From Oerskovia sp042887685 (GTDB lineage Bacteria > Actinomycetota > Actinomycetes > Actinomycetales > Cellulomonadaceae), in assembly GCF_042887685.1 (NCBI RefSeq), contig NZ_JBHVOS010000014.1, forward strand, positions 62,001 through 126,000: a stretch of 64,000 nucleotides of DNA, in the 5' to 3' direction. Below the pieces are notes generated by a model that saw only the letters and a list, made by a program, of their open reading frames with translations, made no database searches and was not told where the DNA came from. The first letter of the stretch is position 1, and every line of letters begins with the position of its first letter. Below are positions 42,143 to 49,010 of the stretch, piece after piece. The position numbers and the translations under genes are program-made.

Positions 42143-42760
42143 TCATGCGACCACCTGCCCGAGGACCAGCGCGGCGCCGATCAGGATCATCGCGGTGCCC
42201 GAGAAACGCGTGACGACCCGCGACGCGCCCGGCCGGGAACGCAGGACGTGGCGCGCCCCGAACGCCACGAGGAGGTAGACCACCGCGCAGCCGACCATGT
42301 GCACCGCCCCCAGCACGGCGATCTGCGCGCCGACCGGCCAGCGGCCCGCCGGGTCGGTGAACTGCGGCAGCAGCGCCAGGAACAGCAGGAGGACCTTGGG
42401 GTTGAGCCCGCTCGTCCCGAGGCCCTTCGCGGCCTGACGCACCCACGACCCGGCGACGTCGTCGCCCGCCGTGACGGGTCCGCCCGGACGGGCGAGCGTC
42501 GTCACCCCGAGCCACCCGATGTACGCCGCGCCCAGCAGGGTCAGCACGGTGAGCACGGCCGGCGATCGGGACACCAGGACACCGACCCCTGCCGCGACCA
42601 CGAGCGCCGTCGCGAGGTGGCCGGCCAGCATCCCGCCCACCGCGGGCAGGACGGACCGGTGCCGCACGCCGGCCGTGATCGCGTAGGCCCAGTCGGCCCC
42701 GGGGGTCACGACGAACAGCAGGGACACCGCCCAGAACGCGGCGATCGTGGCGACGGACAT
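42143..42760 (-). CDS. LysE/RhtB-family amino-acid exporter
   Basis: A 205-aa membrane protein with six hydrophobic segments. The family opening is FWAVSLLFVVTPGADWAYAI, containing the TPGAD motif, followed by GGMLAGHLATALVVAAGVG and GTSGLNPKVLLLFLALLPQF with the conserved NPK. It should export amino acids or related compounds. GGGAGGA lies 4 nt before the ATG. It is divergent from an Lrp/AsnC regulator 112 bp away, the usual pairing for this exporter family. Confidence 0.92.
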   Translation of the reverse strand: MSVATIAAFWAVSLLFVVTPGADWAYAITAGVRHRSVLPAVGGMLAGHLATALVVAAGVGVLVSRSPAVLTVLTLLGAAYIGWLGVTTLARPGGPVTAGDDVAGSWVRQAAKGLGTSGLNPKVLLLFLALLPQFTDPAGRWPVGAQIAVLGAVHMVGCAVVYLLVAFGARHVLRSRPGASRVVTRFSGTAMILIGAALVLGQVVA

Positions 42761-42872
42761 GCTTCCTCCCGGGGCGTGGGCGCCGACGTCCGGCGCGAGA
42801 GAAACGTTAGGTCGGAACTGCGCAAAGGTGCTTCCAACTTCTTGCCCCAAATCGCGTCCAGGTGGAAAGATC

Positions 42873-43331
42873 ATGCGTATGGACGACATCGACCGGCAGA
42901 TCCTTGCGGAGCTGCAGCAGGACGGCCGGCTCACGCTCACCGAGCTCGCCGAACGGGTCCGCCTCAGCGTCTCGCCCTGCCACCGCCGGCTCCGTGCGCT
43001 CGAACGCTCGGGGGTCATCAGCGGCTACCGCGCGCACCTCGACGCGGCCTCGGTCGGGCTGACCTTCGAGGCGCTCCTGTTCGTGACCATGCAGTCCGCG
43101 ACCCGGGACACGCTCGAGGCCTTCGAGACCGCGGTCGTCGAGGTCCCGAACGTCGTGCAGGCCCAGCGGCTCTTCGGCGACCCCGACTTCCTCCTGCGCG
43201 TCGTCGCGAGCGACCTCCAGGGGTTCCAGGTGCTCTACGACGAGCGGCTCTCGACCCTGCCCGGCGTGATGCGCCTCAGCTCGACCCTCGTCATGAAGAG
43301 CGTCGTCGAGGACAGGCCGCTGCCGCTGTAG
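42873..43331 (+). CDS. Lrp/AsnC-family transcriptional regulator
   Basis: A 152-aa regulator with an N-terminal HTH (DDIDRQILAELQQDGRLTLT, then LAERVRLSVSPCHRRLRALE and the wing SGVISGYRAHLD) and a C-terminal RAM effector-binding domain (about 70-145, FEALLFVTMQSATRDTLEAF, QRLFGDPDFLLRVVASDLQG). It is divergent from a LysE exporter and probably activates it when its amino-acid ligand accumulates. The ATG at 42873 is used; a second at 42879 is equally possible. Confidence 0.92.
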   Translation: MRMDDIDRQILAELQQDGRLTLTELAERVRLSVSPCHRRLRALERSGVISGYRAHLDAASVGLTFEALLFVTMQSATRDTLEAFETAVVEVPNVVQAQRLFGDPDFLLRVVASDLQGFQVLYDERLSTLPGVMRLSSTLVMKSVVEDRPLPL

Positions 43332-43376
43332 GCGCTCGCGGGGCCTGCCCTGCCGGGCCGCGGCGCGCGCCCTCAC

Positions 43377-43382
43377 TATCCT
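43377..43382 (+). promoter_or_regulatory. Leaderless-type -10 box (TATCCT)
   Basis: TATCCT ends 6 nt before the GTG at 43389. Confidence 0.65.
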
Positions 43383-43388
43383 GAGACG

Positions 43389-44228
43389 GTGCGCATCGAC
43401 CTCCACACCCACTCCACGGCGTCCGACGGGACCGACGCCCCGGCGCGTGTCGTGGCGGACGCAGCCGCCGCAGGGCTCGACGTCGTCGCCCTCACTGACC
43501 ACGACACGACCGCGGGCTGGGCCGACGCCGCCGAGTCCGCGCAGCGTCACGGCATCGCCCTGGTGCGCGGCGCGGAGATCTCGGCCCGTGCCGGGCACGT
43601 CTCGGTGCACCTCCTCAGCTACCTGCACGACCCCACCCACCCCGACCTGCTGGCCGAGACCGAGCGCACGCGCGAGGACCGCGTCTCGCGCGCGCGCCGC
43701 ATGGTCGAGCGGATCGGCGAGGACTACCCGCTCACGTGGGAAGATGTCCTGTCGCAGACGGAGGAGGGGACCACGATCGGGCGGCCGCACATCGCGGACG
43801 CCCTGGTGGCCACCGGCCACGTCAGCGACCGCTCGGCGGCATTCGCCACGATCCTGCACCCCGGCACCGGCTACTACGTGCCGCACTACGCACCCGACGT
43901 CCTGGACGCCGTGCGCGCGGTGCGCGCGGCGGGCGGCGTGCCCGTCTTCGCCCACCCGGGCGCCGACGGACGAGGACGCGTGGTGCCGGACGTGGTCATC
44001 GAGCAGATGACCGACGCAGGACTGCTGGGGCTCGAGGTGCACCACCGCGACCACAGCGAACGGCAGGTTGCCCGCCTCGAGGACATCGCCCACACCCTGG
44101 GCCTCCTCGTGACGGGTTCGAGCGACTACCACGGGGCCGGCAAACCGAACCGGCTCGGCGAGAACACGACAGCACCACGAGTGCTGGAGACGATCGAGGA
44201 GCTAGGCACGTTGGACGTGATCCGATGA
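43389..44228 (+). CDS. PHP-domain phosphoesterase (YciV/RNase AM-like)
   Basis: A 279-aa metal-dependent phosphoesterase. The PHP signatures are RIDLHTHSTASDGT, VVALTDHDTTAGWADA, the Glu of VRGAEISA, VHLLSYL, VPVFAHPGA, and SSDYHG near the end, which together give the trinuclear site. The inserted helical region (about 90-170) is as in YciV, which removes 3'-phosphates from 3',5'-bisphosphonucleotides and trims short RNAs. The role here is inferred from this family. The TGA stop overlaps the ATG of an eight-codon reading frame that leads to the MarC gene. Confidence 0.88.
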   Translation: MRIDLHTHSTASDGTDAPARVVADAAAAGLDVVALTDHDTTAGWADAAESAQRHGIALVRGAEISARAGHVSVHLLSYLHDPTHPDLLAETERTREDRVSRARRMVERIGEDYPLTWEDVLSQTEEGTTIGRPHIADALVATGHVSDRSAAFATILHPGTGYYVPHYAPDVLDAVRAVRAAGGVPVFAHPGADGRGRVVPDVVIEQMTDAGLLGLEVHHRDHSERQVARLEDIAHTLGLLVTGSSDYHGAGKPNRLGENTTAPRVLETIEELGTLDVIR

Positions 44229-44251
44229 CGGCGCGGGCGGTGGTGTCGTGA
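44225..44251 (+). other. Eight-codon coupling frame between PHP and MarC genes
   Basis: ATG at 44225 overlaps the PHP stop (ATGA), eight codons read MTARAVVS, and the TGA at 44249-44251 overlaps the GTG start of the MarC gene (GTGA). It may pass ribosomes from one gene to the next, since the MarC start lacks a strong ribosome binding site. Confidence 0.4.
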
Positions 44252-44874
44252 ACGACATCATGGACCTGCGCCTCTTCACCGAGGTGTTCATCACGCTGTT
44301 CGTGATCATGGACCCTCCCGGGACGGTCCCCATCTTCCTGGGACTGACCAGCGCCATGGGCGCCAAGCAACGCAACCAGGCCGCCCGGACGGCGATCCTC
44401 GTCGCGTTCGGCGTGATCGTGTCGTTCGCGGTCTTCGGCCAGCAGATCCTCAACTACATGGGCATCTCGCTCCCGGCGCTCAAGGCGTCCGGCGGCCTCC
44501 TGCTCCTGCTGGTCGCGATGGAGCTGCTGACGGGCAAGATGGAGGAGCCGACGCCTTCGGGCAACAAGGGCGTCAACGTCGCCCTGGTCCCGCTCGGCAC
44601 GCCGCTCCTGGCCGGACCCGGCGCGATCGTCGCGACCATGGTCTTCGTCCAGCGCGCCGACGGGTCCGCGGCCGACTGGGTCGCGATCGCCGCCGGCGTC
44701 GTCGCCGTGCACCTCACGCTGTTCCTGGCGATGCGCTTCGCGAACGTCATCCACCGCGTCCTGGGCGACTCGGGCACGATCCTCGTGACCCGCATCGCGG
44801 GCCTGCTCCTCGCGGCCATCGCGGTGCAGCTCGTCGCGGACGCCGTCACGGCGTTCGTGCAGATGGCGAACTAG
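44248..44874 (+). CDS. MarC-family (UPF0056) membrane protein
   Basis: A 208-aa protein with six membrane helices. The family motif FVIMDPPGTVPIFLGLT is near the N-terminus and its inverted counterpart VPLGTPLLAGPGAIVATMVF opens the second half, the usual pseudo-duplication. The function of MarC proteins is not established; early links to multiple antibiotic resistance were not confirmed. The GTG at 44248 fits the coupling to the upstream frame; an ATG at 44260 is possible. Confidence 0.9.
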   Translation: MNDIMDLRLFTEVFITLFVIMDPPGTVPIFLGLTSAMGAKQRNQAARTAILVAFGVIVSFAVFGQQILNYMGISLPALKASGGLLLLLVAMELLTGKMEEPTPSGNKGVNVALVPLGTPLLAGPGAIVATMVFVQRADGSAADWVAIAAGVVAVHLTLFLAMRFANVIHRVLGDSGTILVTRIAGLLLAAIAVQLVADAVTAFVQMAN

Positions 44875-44888
44875 CCGCCCTCGTCGAC

Positions 44889-44920
44889 ACGCCCGCGAGA
44901 CCACCCGGTCTCGCGGGCGT
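44889..44920 (+). terminator. Terminator after MarC gene
   Basis: 14-nt arms (44889-44902 and 44907-44920) pair perfectly around 4 nt, followed by TCTCGT, 14 bp after the stop. Confidence 0.75.
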
Positions 44921-45029
44921 TCTCGTGCCCGACGGCGTCGCGCACCCGGGGGGGCGGGTGCTGCGGACCGCGTGAGGGGGAGGTGGGGTGTCGGGGACGG
45001 CGGGGTCAGTGTCGACCTCACGGCCGACG

Positions 45030-46844
45030 TCACGCCGGGGACGAGGCAGGTGCGGCGCGTGAGGTGGGCTCTGAACGGGCAAGGATGGGCACGGCCTCGG
45101 CGAGCGCGGTGGTGGCGACGAGGGTCCACCGCCTCTGGAGCGTGAGGCGCTCGTCAGGGTCGTCCATGAGCGGGGCGCCGATCGCGCCGTCGAGGTCCTG
45201 CTGCCCGGCCAGCAGGTCCGCCGCGTCGCGGAGCAGCCGGTGCGGCACACGGGGCAGCCGGGGCAGGGCGCGCAGGACGACCGCGAACAGGGCAACGTCA
45301 AAGGACTCGACCGCCTCGCGCCCCGCTCGGGCCAGAACGTCGAGCGCCTGCGCCGCGTCGGCGGGGGTGAGACGTGGCCGGGGGCCGCGAGACAGCAGGT
45401 CGGCGGCGAGCGCGAGGGCACGGTCGCGCAGGCCGGTGTCCGAGTTGTCGCCGGGTTCACCGTCGGGCTCGGGCGCGGGTCCTGGGTGTGGCGGAAGGTC
45501 GAGAGGGGCGGGCGTTCCTGGCGGTCTGGCTTCGCCGCGCAGGTCGGCGAGGTGGGCACGCGCGGAGCCGAGGCGGGTGTCGGTGGGGTCGGCCGGGTCC
45601 AGCGCCGCGGCCAGGGCGTCGCAGACGTCCCTAAGCGCGGCGGGCGCGGTCACGTCGTGCCGCGCGGCGAGCACGGCGGCATGCAGCACGGTCTCCGCGG
45701 GGGCCGCCACGACGGCCGCGCCCAGGTCCGGCGAGGCGAGCGCGTGTCGCAGGACGTCGCCCGCTCGGCCCGGCTGCTCGGCGAGCTCCCACGCGCGCGC
45801 CGCCCACACGGTCGCGCGAAGGTCGTGGCTGCCGTCCCGTTCGAGCCAGACGGCGGCCCGGGCGAGCGTGCCGCTGAGCCGCGCGACGTCGTCGGGCCGG
45901 TGGTACGGGCGGGCGGTGCTCGGGGGAGCCGGGGCGCGGGGCGTGACGCGCAGGAGGAGGGCGTCGAAGACGCCGACGATCGTCGTATGGTAGGCCGTCG
46001 CCCACGATCCCCAGTCCGGGTCGGCGTCCCGGAGGCGCTGCGGGACGACCCCCGGCGGGCCCTCGAGCCTCCCGTCGGGCTCCTGCCACGAGCGCAACCA
46101 GGCGCGGGCGTCGGACTCGAAGGGCGTGAGCGGTGCGCGCAGGCAGGTCAGGCACATGAGGAGCTCGCCCACGAGGTCGGCGTCCGCGCGCGCCCGGGCG
46201 AGCGCGAGGCACCCGTGCAGAAGATCGACGACGGTCGCGGCGTCGGTCGACGGCGGCCACGCGACGTCGCGGCGGCCGAAGTCGGACAGGTAGAAGACCG
46301 CGTGCGTGATCGCGTAGACGTCGCCCGTGGACAGCTCCCAGACGTTGGGGTCGTTGGCGACCAGGGTGAGCGGCAGAACCTGCTCGATGCCAGGGGCAGC
46401 GCAGTCGATACCTGCGAGATCGAGGGTGTGCAACAGGTCGAGGTGGCGGTAGGGCACGCGTTCGAACGACGTGGCGAAGCGCCCCGTGACCGTCTGTTCG
46501 AGCACGTGGCGGAACGCCGGGTCCTCGCGCCCGCACAGCCGTAGCGCCGCGTACACGCCCGCGTACAGCAGCAGCGCGCGCCGGTCACGGCGGACGAGCT
46601 CACGGTAGGACGGGCGCGCAGCGACATCCGCGACGACGTCGAGCAGGTGCTGGTAGTCCGGTGCGAGGGGAGCGGGGTCGAGGTGTGCGCGCAGACCGAC
46701 CAGCACGGCGACCTCGACCAGGGCTTTGCGGGCGAACATCACGGTGTCGTCGTTCGCACGGGCCGGGTCGAGGTGCTCGCGGTGGTCGGCGAGCCAGGCG
46801 ACGGCCGCCAGCTCGGACCGGGTGTCGATGTTGGTCGAAGACAC
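45030..46844 (-). CDS. Large alpha-helical protein of unknown function (possible DUF6895-like N-terminal half)
   Basis: A 604-aa soluble protein with no signal peptide or membrane helix. Residues 1-280 are Leu/Ala-rich helices with the stretches YRELVRRDRRALLLYAGVYA, VPYRHLDLLHTLDLAG and YAITHAVFYLSDFGRRDVAW, which recall actinobacterial DUF6895 proteins (from memory). About 280-340 holds RAWLRSWQEPDGRLEG and ATAYHTTIVGVFDALLL, like a terpene-cyclase or squalene-cyclase-type alpha/alpha repeat with a QEPDG turn. The rest is Ala-rich helical repeats with a Pro-rich linker and ends in an Ala/Ser tail. GGGAGGA fixes the GTG start. It follows a small gene and a hairpin. No catalytic motif is recognised. 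Confidence 0.6.
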   Translation of the reverse strand: MSSTNIDTRSELAAVAWLADHREHLDPARANDDTVMFARKALVEVAVLVGLRAHLDPAPLAPDYQHLLDVVADVAARPSYRELVRRDRRALLLYAGVYAALRLCGREDPAFRHVLEQTVTGRFATSFERVPYRHLDLLHTLDLAGIDCAAPGIEQVLPLTLVANDPNVWELSTGDVYAITHAVFYLSDFGRRDVAWPPSTDAATVVDLLHGCLALARARADADLVGELLMCLTCLRAPLTPFESDARAWLRSWQEPDGRLEGPPGVVPQRLRDADPDWGSWATAYHTTIVGVFDALLLRVTPRAPAPPSTARPYHRPDDVARLSGTLARAAVWLERDGSHDLRATVWAARAWELAEQPGRAGDVLRHALASPDLGAAVVAAPAETVLHAAVLAARHDVTAPAALRDVCDALAAALDPADPTDTRLGSARAHLADLRGEARPPGTPAPLDLPPHPGPAPEPDGEPGDNSDTGLRDRALALAADLLSRGPRPRLTPADAAQALDVLARAGREAVESFDVALFAVVLRALPRLPRVPHRLLRDAADLLAGQQDLDGAIGAPLMDDPDERLTLQRRWTLVATTALAEAVPILARSEPTSRAAPASSPA

Positions 46845-46868
46845 GGTCGTCCTCCCGTGGGGGCAGGT

Positions 46869-46894
46869 CCTGGGGGCGTGGGTGCGCCCCCAGG
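46869..46894 (-). terminator. Hairpin between the small gene and the helical-protein gene
   Basis: CCTGGGGGCG (46869-46878) pairs perfectly with CGCCCCCAGG (46885-46894) around 6 nt, 15 bp after the small-gene stop and 25 bp before the ribosome binding site and start of the next gene. It may work as an attenuator that leaves more transcript of the first gene. Confidence 0.6.
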
Positions 46895-46908
46895 CGTGGG
46901 TCGAGCGG

Positions 46909-47124
46909 TCACTTGACGACAGGATTGCCTGCGACGTCCTGGATATCCGCGACGACGAGCACGTACTTCTCCCACAGCAGTACGTAGCCGGCGACTTCGT
47001 CGATCCCCGTGAGCGAGTCTGCGAGCTTGGAGACGGGGAGGTCCAGGTTGAGGAACTCCGCACGTCGCAGTGCCTCGACCATGTTCTGGGCGACGATCTT
47101 GCGTGATTCGGCCACTTCATTCAC
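46909..47124 (-). CDS. Small acidic/amphipathic protein of unknown function
   Basis: A 71-aa product from the GTG at 47124, or 68 aa from the GTG at 47115, which has the better spacing to AAGGGG. It begins with a helix (RKIVAQNMVEALRRAEFLN), then a short linker (LDLPVSKLADSLTGIDEV) and a hydrophobic C-terminal stretch (YVLLWEKYVLVVADIQDV) ending in two valines and a lysine. It has no cysteine and few Ser/Thr, which argues against a lanthipeptide core. The gene is less GC-rich than its surroundings. It precedes a hairpin and the 604-aa helical protein gene, so the two are probably expressed together at unequal levels. No family is recognised. Confidence 0.55.
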   Translation of the reverse strand: MNEVAESRKIVAQNMVEALRRAEFLNLDLPVSKLADSLTGIDEVAGYVLLWEKYVLVVADIQDVAGNPVVK

Positions 47125-47135
47125 CCCCTTCCCAC

Positions 47136-47143
47136 GTGTACAC
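47136..47143. promoter_or_regulatory. GTGTACAC palindrome in the divergent intergenic region
   Basis: A perfect 8-bp palindrome, within the longer ACGTGTACACAC, lies 12 bp upstream of the small-gene GTG. The same GTGTA/TACAC half-sites occur in the DrrAB-like promoter. TTAGAT at 47168-47173 is the only -10-like box for the rightward genes. Confidence 0.3.
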
Positions 47144-47237
47144 ACAGAACGAGGCCGTGGAGTGGTGATTAGATGCAGTCCACGCGAGGCGCCGGTGTGT
47201 GAGAAGCTCCGCGCGACCCGGACGTGAAGGAGGACAG

Positions 47238-47447
47238 ATGATCGAGATCGACCCCGAGGTGGACGCGGCGTACATCACGCTGCAGCCCATCGGTGACGGC
47301 GACGCGGTGCAGCAGATCGTCGTGGACGACTCGCGGCTGTCGGGGGAGGTCGTCCTGGACCTCGACGCGCACGGCCGTCTGCTGGGGATCGAGCTCATCG
47401 GGTACCGGAGCATGCTGGACGGCGAGGGCGGCGGCGAGCATGAGTGA
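47238..47447 (+). CDS. DUF2283 protein
   Basis: A 69-aa protein that is nearly all DUF2283: EIDPEVDAAYITLQPIGDGD, then VVDDSRLSGEVVLDLDAHGR and LLGIELIGYRS. Such proteins are small beta-rich folds of unknown function, often near toxin-antitoxin or mobile genes. GAAGGAGG 4 nt before the ATG is the strongest ribosome binding site in this stretch. Its end overlaps the next start by 8 nt (ATGAGTGA), so the two genes are translated together. Confidence 0.85.
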   Translation: MIEIDPEVDAAYITLQPIGDGDAVQQIVVDDSRLSGEVVLDLDAHGRLLGIELIGYRSMLDGEGGGEHE

Positions 47448-47814
47448 GATCGTCGGCTACTTGTTCGGGACCAGACTGGGGAGGCGGCGAGCGGAGAAGC
47501 GCGCCGCGCTTCTCCAAGAACAGGGAAAGGTCCAGGCGTCGGTCATCGTCGTCGCGGGCGAAGCCCGTGGCATCGGGACCACCTGGACGTCGAGGGAATG
47601 GGACATCGGACCAGGCTCAATGGGCTGCCGCTCCGTTCTCCTGGTGATCGAGGGCGTCGACCGTGCCTTCCGGTCGCCAACACCTCGGGAGGCGTGGGAC
47701 ATCGACCCCGAGGCCCAGATCTACTCCGCACGCACGCCGACGGGCTCGATCGAGGTCGCGCTCATGCCTGAGCAGGCGAAGTGGGCGCTCGGCGTGATCG
47801 ATCCGAGGCAGTAG
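47440..47814 (+). CDS. Hypothetical protein coupled to DUF2283 gene
   Basis: A 124-aa protein. The first 30 residues are basic (RLGRRRAEKRAALLQEQGKV), followed by a beta-rich part with QASVIVVAGEARGIGTTW, CRSVLLVIEGVDRAF and SARTPTGSIEVALMPEQAKW. There is no signal peptide or membrane helix. Codon use is less GC-ending than in flanking housekeeping genes. No family is recognised. It may belong to the same accessory unit as the toxin-like fragment that follows. Confidence 0.6.
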   Translation: MSEIVGYLFGTRLGRRRAEKRAALLQEQGKVQASVIVVAGEARGIGTTWTSREWDIGPGSMGCRSVLLVIEGVDRAFRSPTPREAWDIDPEAQIYSARTPTGSIEVALMPEQAKWALGVIDPRQ

Positions 47815-47873
47815 GGACCCGGCGGGATGTGGCTCGTCTCCGATCCATCGTCCTGTCTGTGAGATGTCTGTGA

Positions 47874-48158
47874 GCCAGGGCGAGGGCCTGCCCGCAGGGG
47901 GCGTGGTCTCGAACCTACGTGAAGAAGAGCCTCGCGACCTACAAGTATGGAATTACAGGTGCTCGTCCATTCAAGAGTCGCCCGAGTGTCCAGCTCGGGA
48001 TCTGCAAGAGCCGGATGGGGTCGGCGTGCGGCCACCACTGGGTGGCGGTGACGCCAAGCTGGTTCTCCGCGCGGGTGGTTGAGGCTGCAGGCATCCTCGC
48101 CTACGGAAAGCGCTATGGAGAATGCCCGCCCGGACACGATGGGATGAAGTGCACATGA
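47874..48158 (+). pseudogene. 5'-truncated C-terminal toxin domain, GIY-YIG nuclease-like
   Basis: The frame is open from just after a TGA at 47871 to a TGA at 48158; a GTG at 47919 could start a 79-aa product. The sequence resembles GIY-YIG-type ends of polymorphic toxins: LATYKYGITGARPFKSRPSV as the Y-x-GIT strand, then GSACGHHWVAVTPSWFS, ARVVEAAGILAYGKRYGE with the expected helix Glu, and CPPGHDGMKC at the end. No secretion, RHS or LXG module lies upstream, so it looks like a displaced C-terminal cassette. The region is less GC-rich than the window. Its stop overlaps the ATG of the next gene (ATGA). The toxin call rests on motif resemblance only. Confidence 0.5.
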
Positions 48159-48922
48159 ATAGTGGGGGTCCGATTTTCTGGCGCGTGATCGAGAAACTTG
48201 GCGGTGACCTCTCAGAGACGGAGAGAGCGTTCGCCGACGAGTTGCAACGGATGTCCGCAGCGGAGGTCACCGCCTTCGTCGAAGAGCTCCGCCGCGTCGA
48301 GGCGTCACTCTCTTCGGTTGAGATCTGGGACCCGGTCGTCGGTGTTGTCGTAGATGGCGATTCCCGCGAGCTTGCGGTCGTCCGACTGATCGCCGGTGGA
48401 CCTGACGTCGTGGCGCGTGCAGTGGCCGCGGGGCGGGCAGAGGTCGGGCTGGGGCCGGAGGACGACGGTGCTGAGGAGGTCATCGGCATCATCGCGGTGG
48501 CGTACGAGCGGGCGACGGGTCTCTCGTTCGCCCCGCCGGAGGGCGAATCCCACCCAGGGGAGGTCAGCGCCCAGATGAACGAGCCTCGCTGGTGGGTCCT
48601 TCGCGCACGAGCGCACCGGGGGGCGGCGGCAGCCTGCCGGGAGATCGAGCAGAGCCAGGTCCTCAGGGAGTTCCTGCTCGGTCACGACCGTCCGAACGAG
48701 CTCTTCATGGTCGTCGAGGCGACGACCAGTGATCGTCATGCGCACGTCTACCTCCAGGGCAGCGGCATCATGGCGCTCTTCGGTGCGCCCCTGTCGCGCG
48801 GGTCCGCGGCTGAGGGGCGTCGGGAGGTCGAGCGCTGCTATGACGTGCTCCGGGAGCGGTACGGACTGCCCGACGTCATGGGACCGATTCCACCTGATTC
48901 GTTACCTCATCGAGACGGCTGA
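48155..48922 (+). CDS. Possible immunity protein, DUF4240-like N-terminus
   Basis: A 255-aa soluble protein. The opening GGPIFWRVIEKLGGDL and LQRMSAAEVTAFVEELRRVE resemble DUF4240 proteins, which often sit in toxin-immunity loci. The middle (LAVVRLIAGGPDVVARAVAA, EEVIGIIAVAYERATG) is helical, and the last 60 residues include RRWVLRAR-like WWVLRARAHRGAAAA and AHVYLQGSGIMALFG. The ATG at 48155 overlaps the stop of the toxin-like fragment; a start at 48122 in frame is less likely. The coupled position is what suggests immunity. Codon use is atypical for the window, like its neighbour. Confidence 0.5.
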   Translation: MNSGGPIFWRVIEKLGGDLSETERAFADELQRMSAAEVTAFVEELRRVEASLSSVEIWDPVVGVVVDGDSRELAVVRLIAGGPDVVARAVAAGRAEVGLGPEDDGAEEVIGIIAVAYERATGLSFAPPEGESHPGEVSAQMNEPRWWVLRARAHRGAAAACREIEQSQVLREFLLGHDRPNELFMVVEATTSDRHAHVYLQGSGIMALFGAPLSRGSAAEGRREVERCYDVLRERYGLPDVMGPIPPDSLPHRDG

Positions 48923-48950
48923 ACGTGGACCTCGCGTCAAGGAACGCCCC

Positions 48951-48956
48951 TAGGCT
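48951..48956 (+). promoter_or_regulatory. Candidate -10 box (TAGGCT) of the GH20 gene
   Basis: TAGGCT lies 54 bp before the GH20 start; no clear -35 box was found at 16-18 bp. Confidence 0.35.
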
Positions 48957-49010
48957 GGTCGCCAGGAGACGGCGTGGCTTTCTCCGGTCATGAGTTACGA
49001 AGGAGTGCTG

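Noticed and set aside
46909..47124. Lanthipeptide or thiopeptide precursor
   Set aside because: No Cys and few Ser/Thr in the C-terminal part, and no LanB, LanM or radical SAM gene nearby.
47864..48082. A 72-aa frame beginning MSVSQGEGL
   Set aside because: It overlaps the toxin-like frame, has poor codon bias and no recognisable feature.
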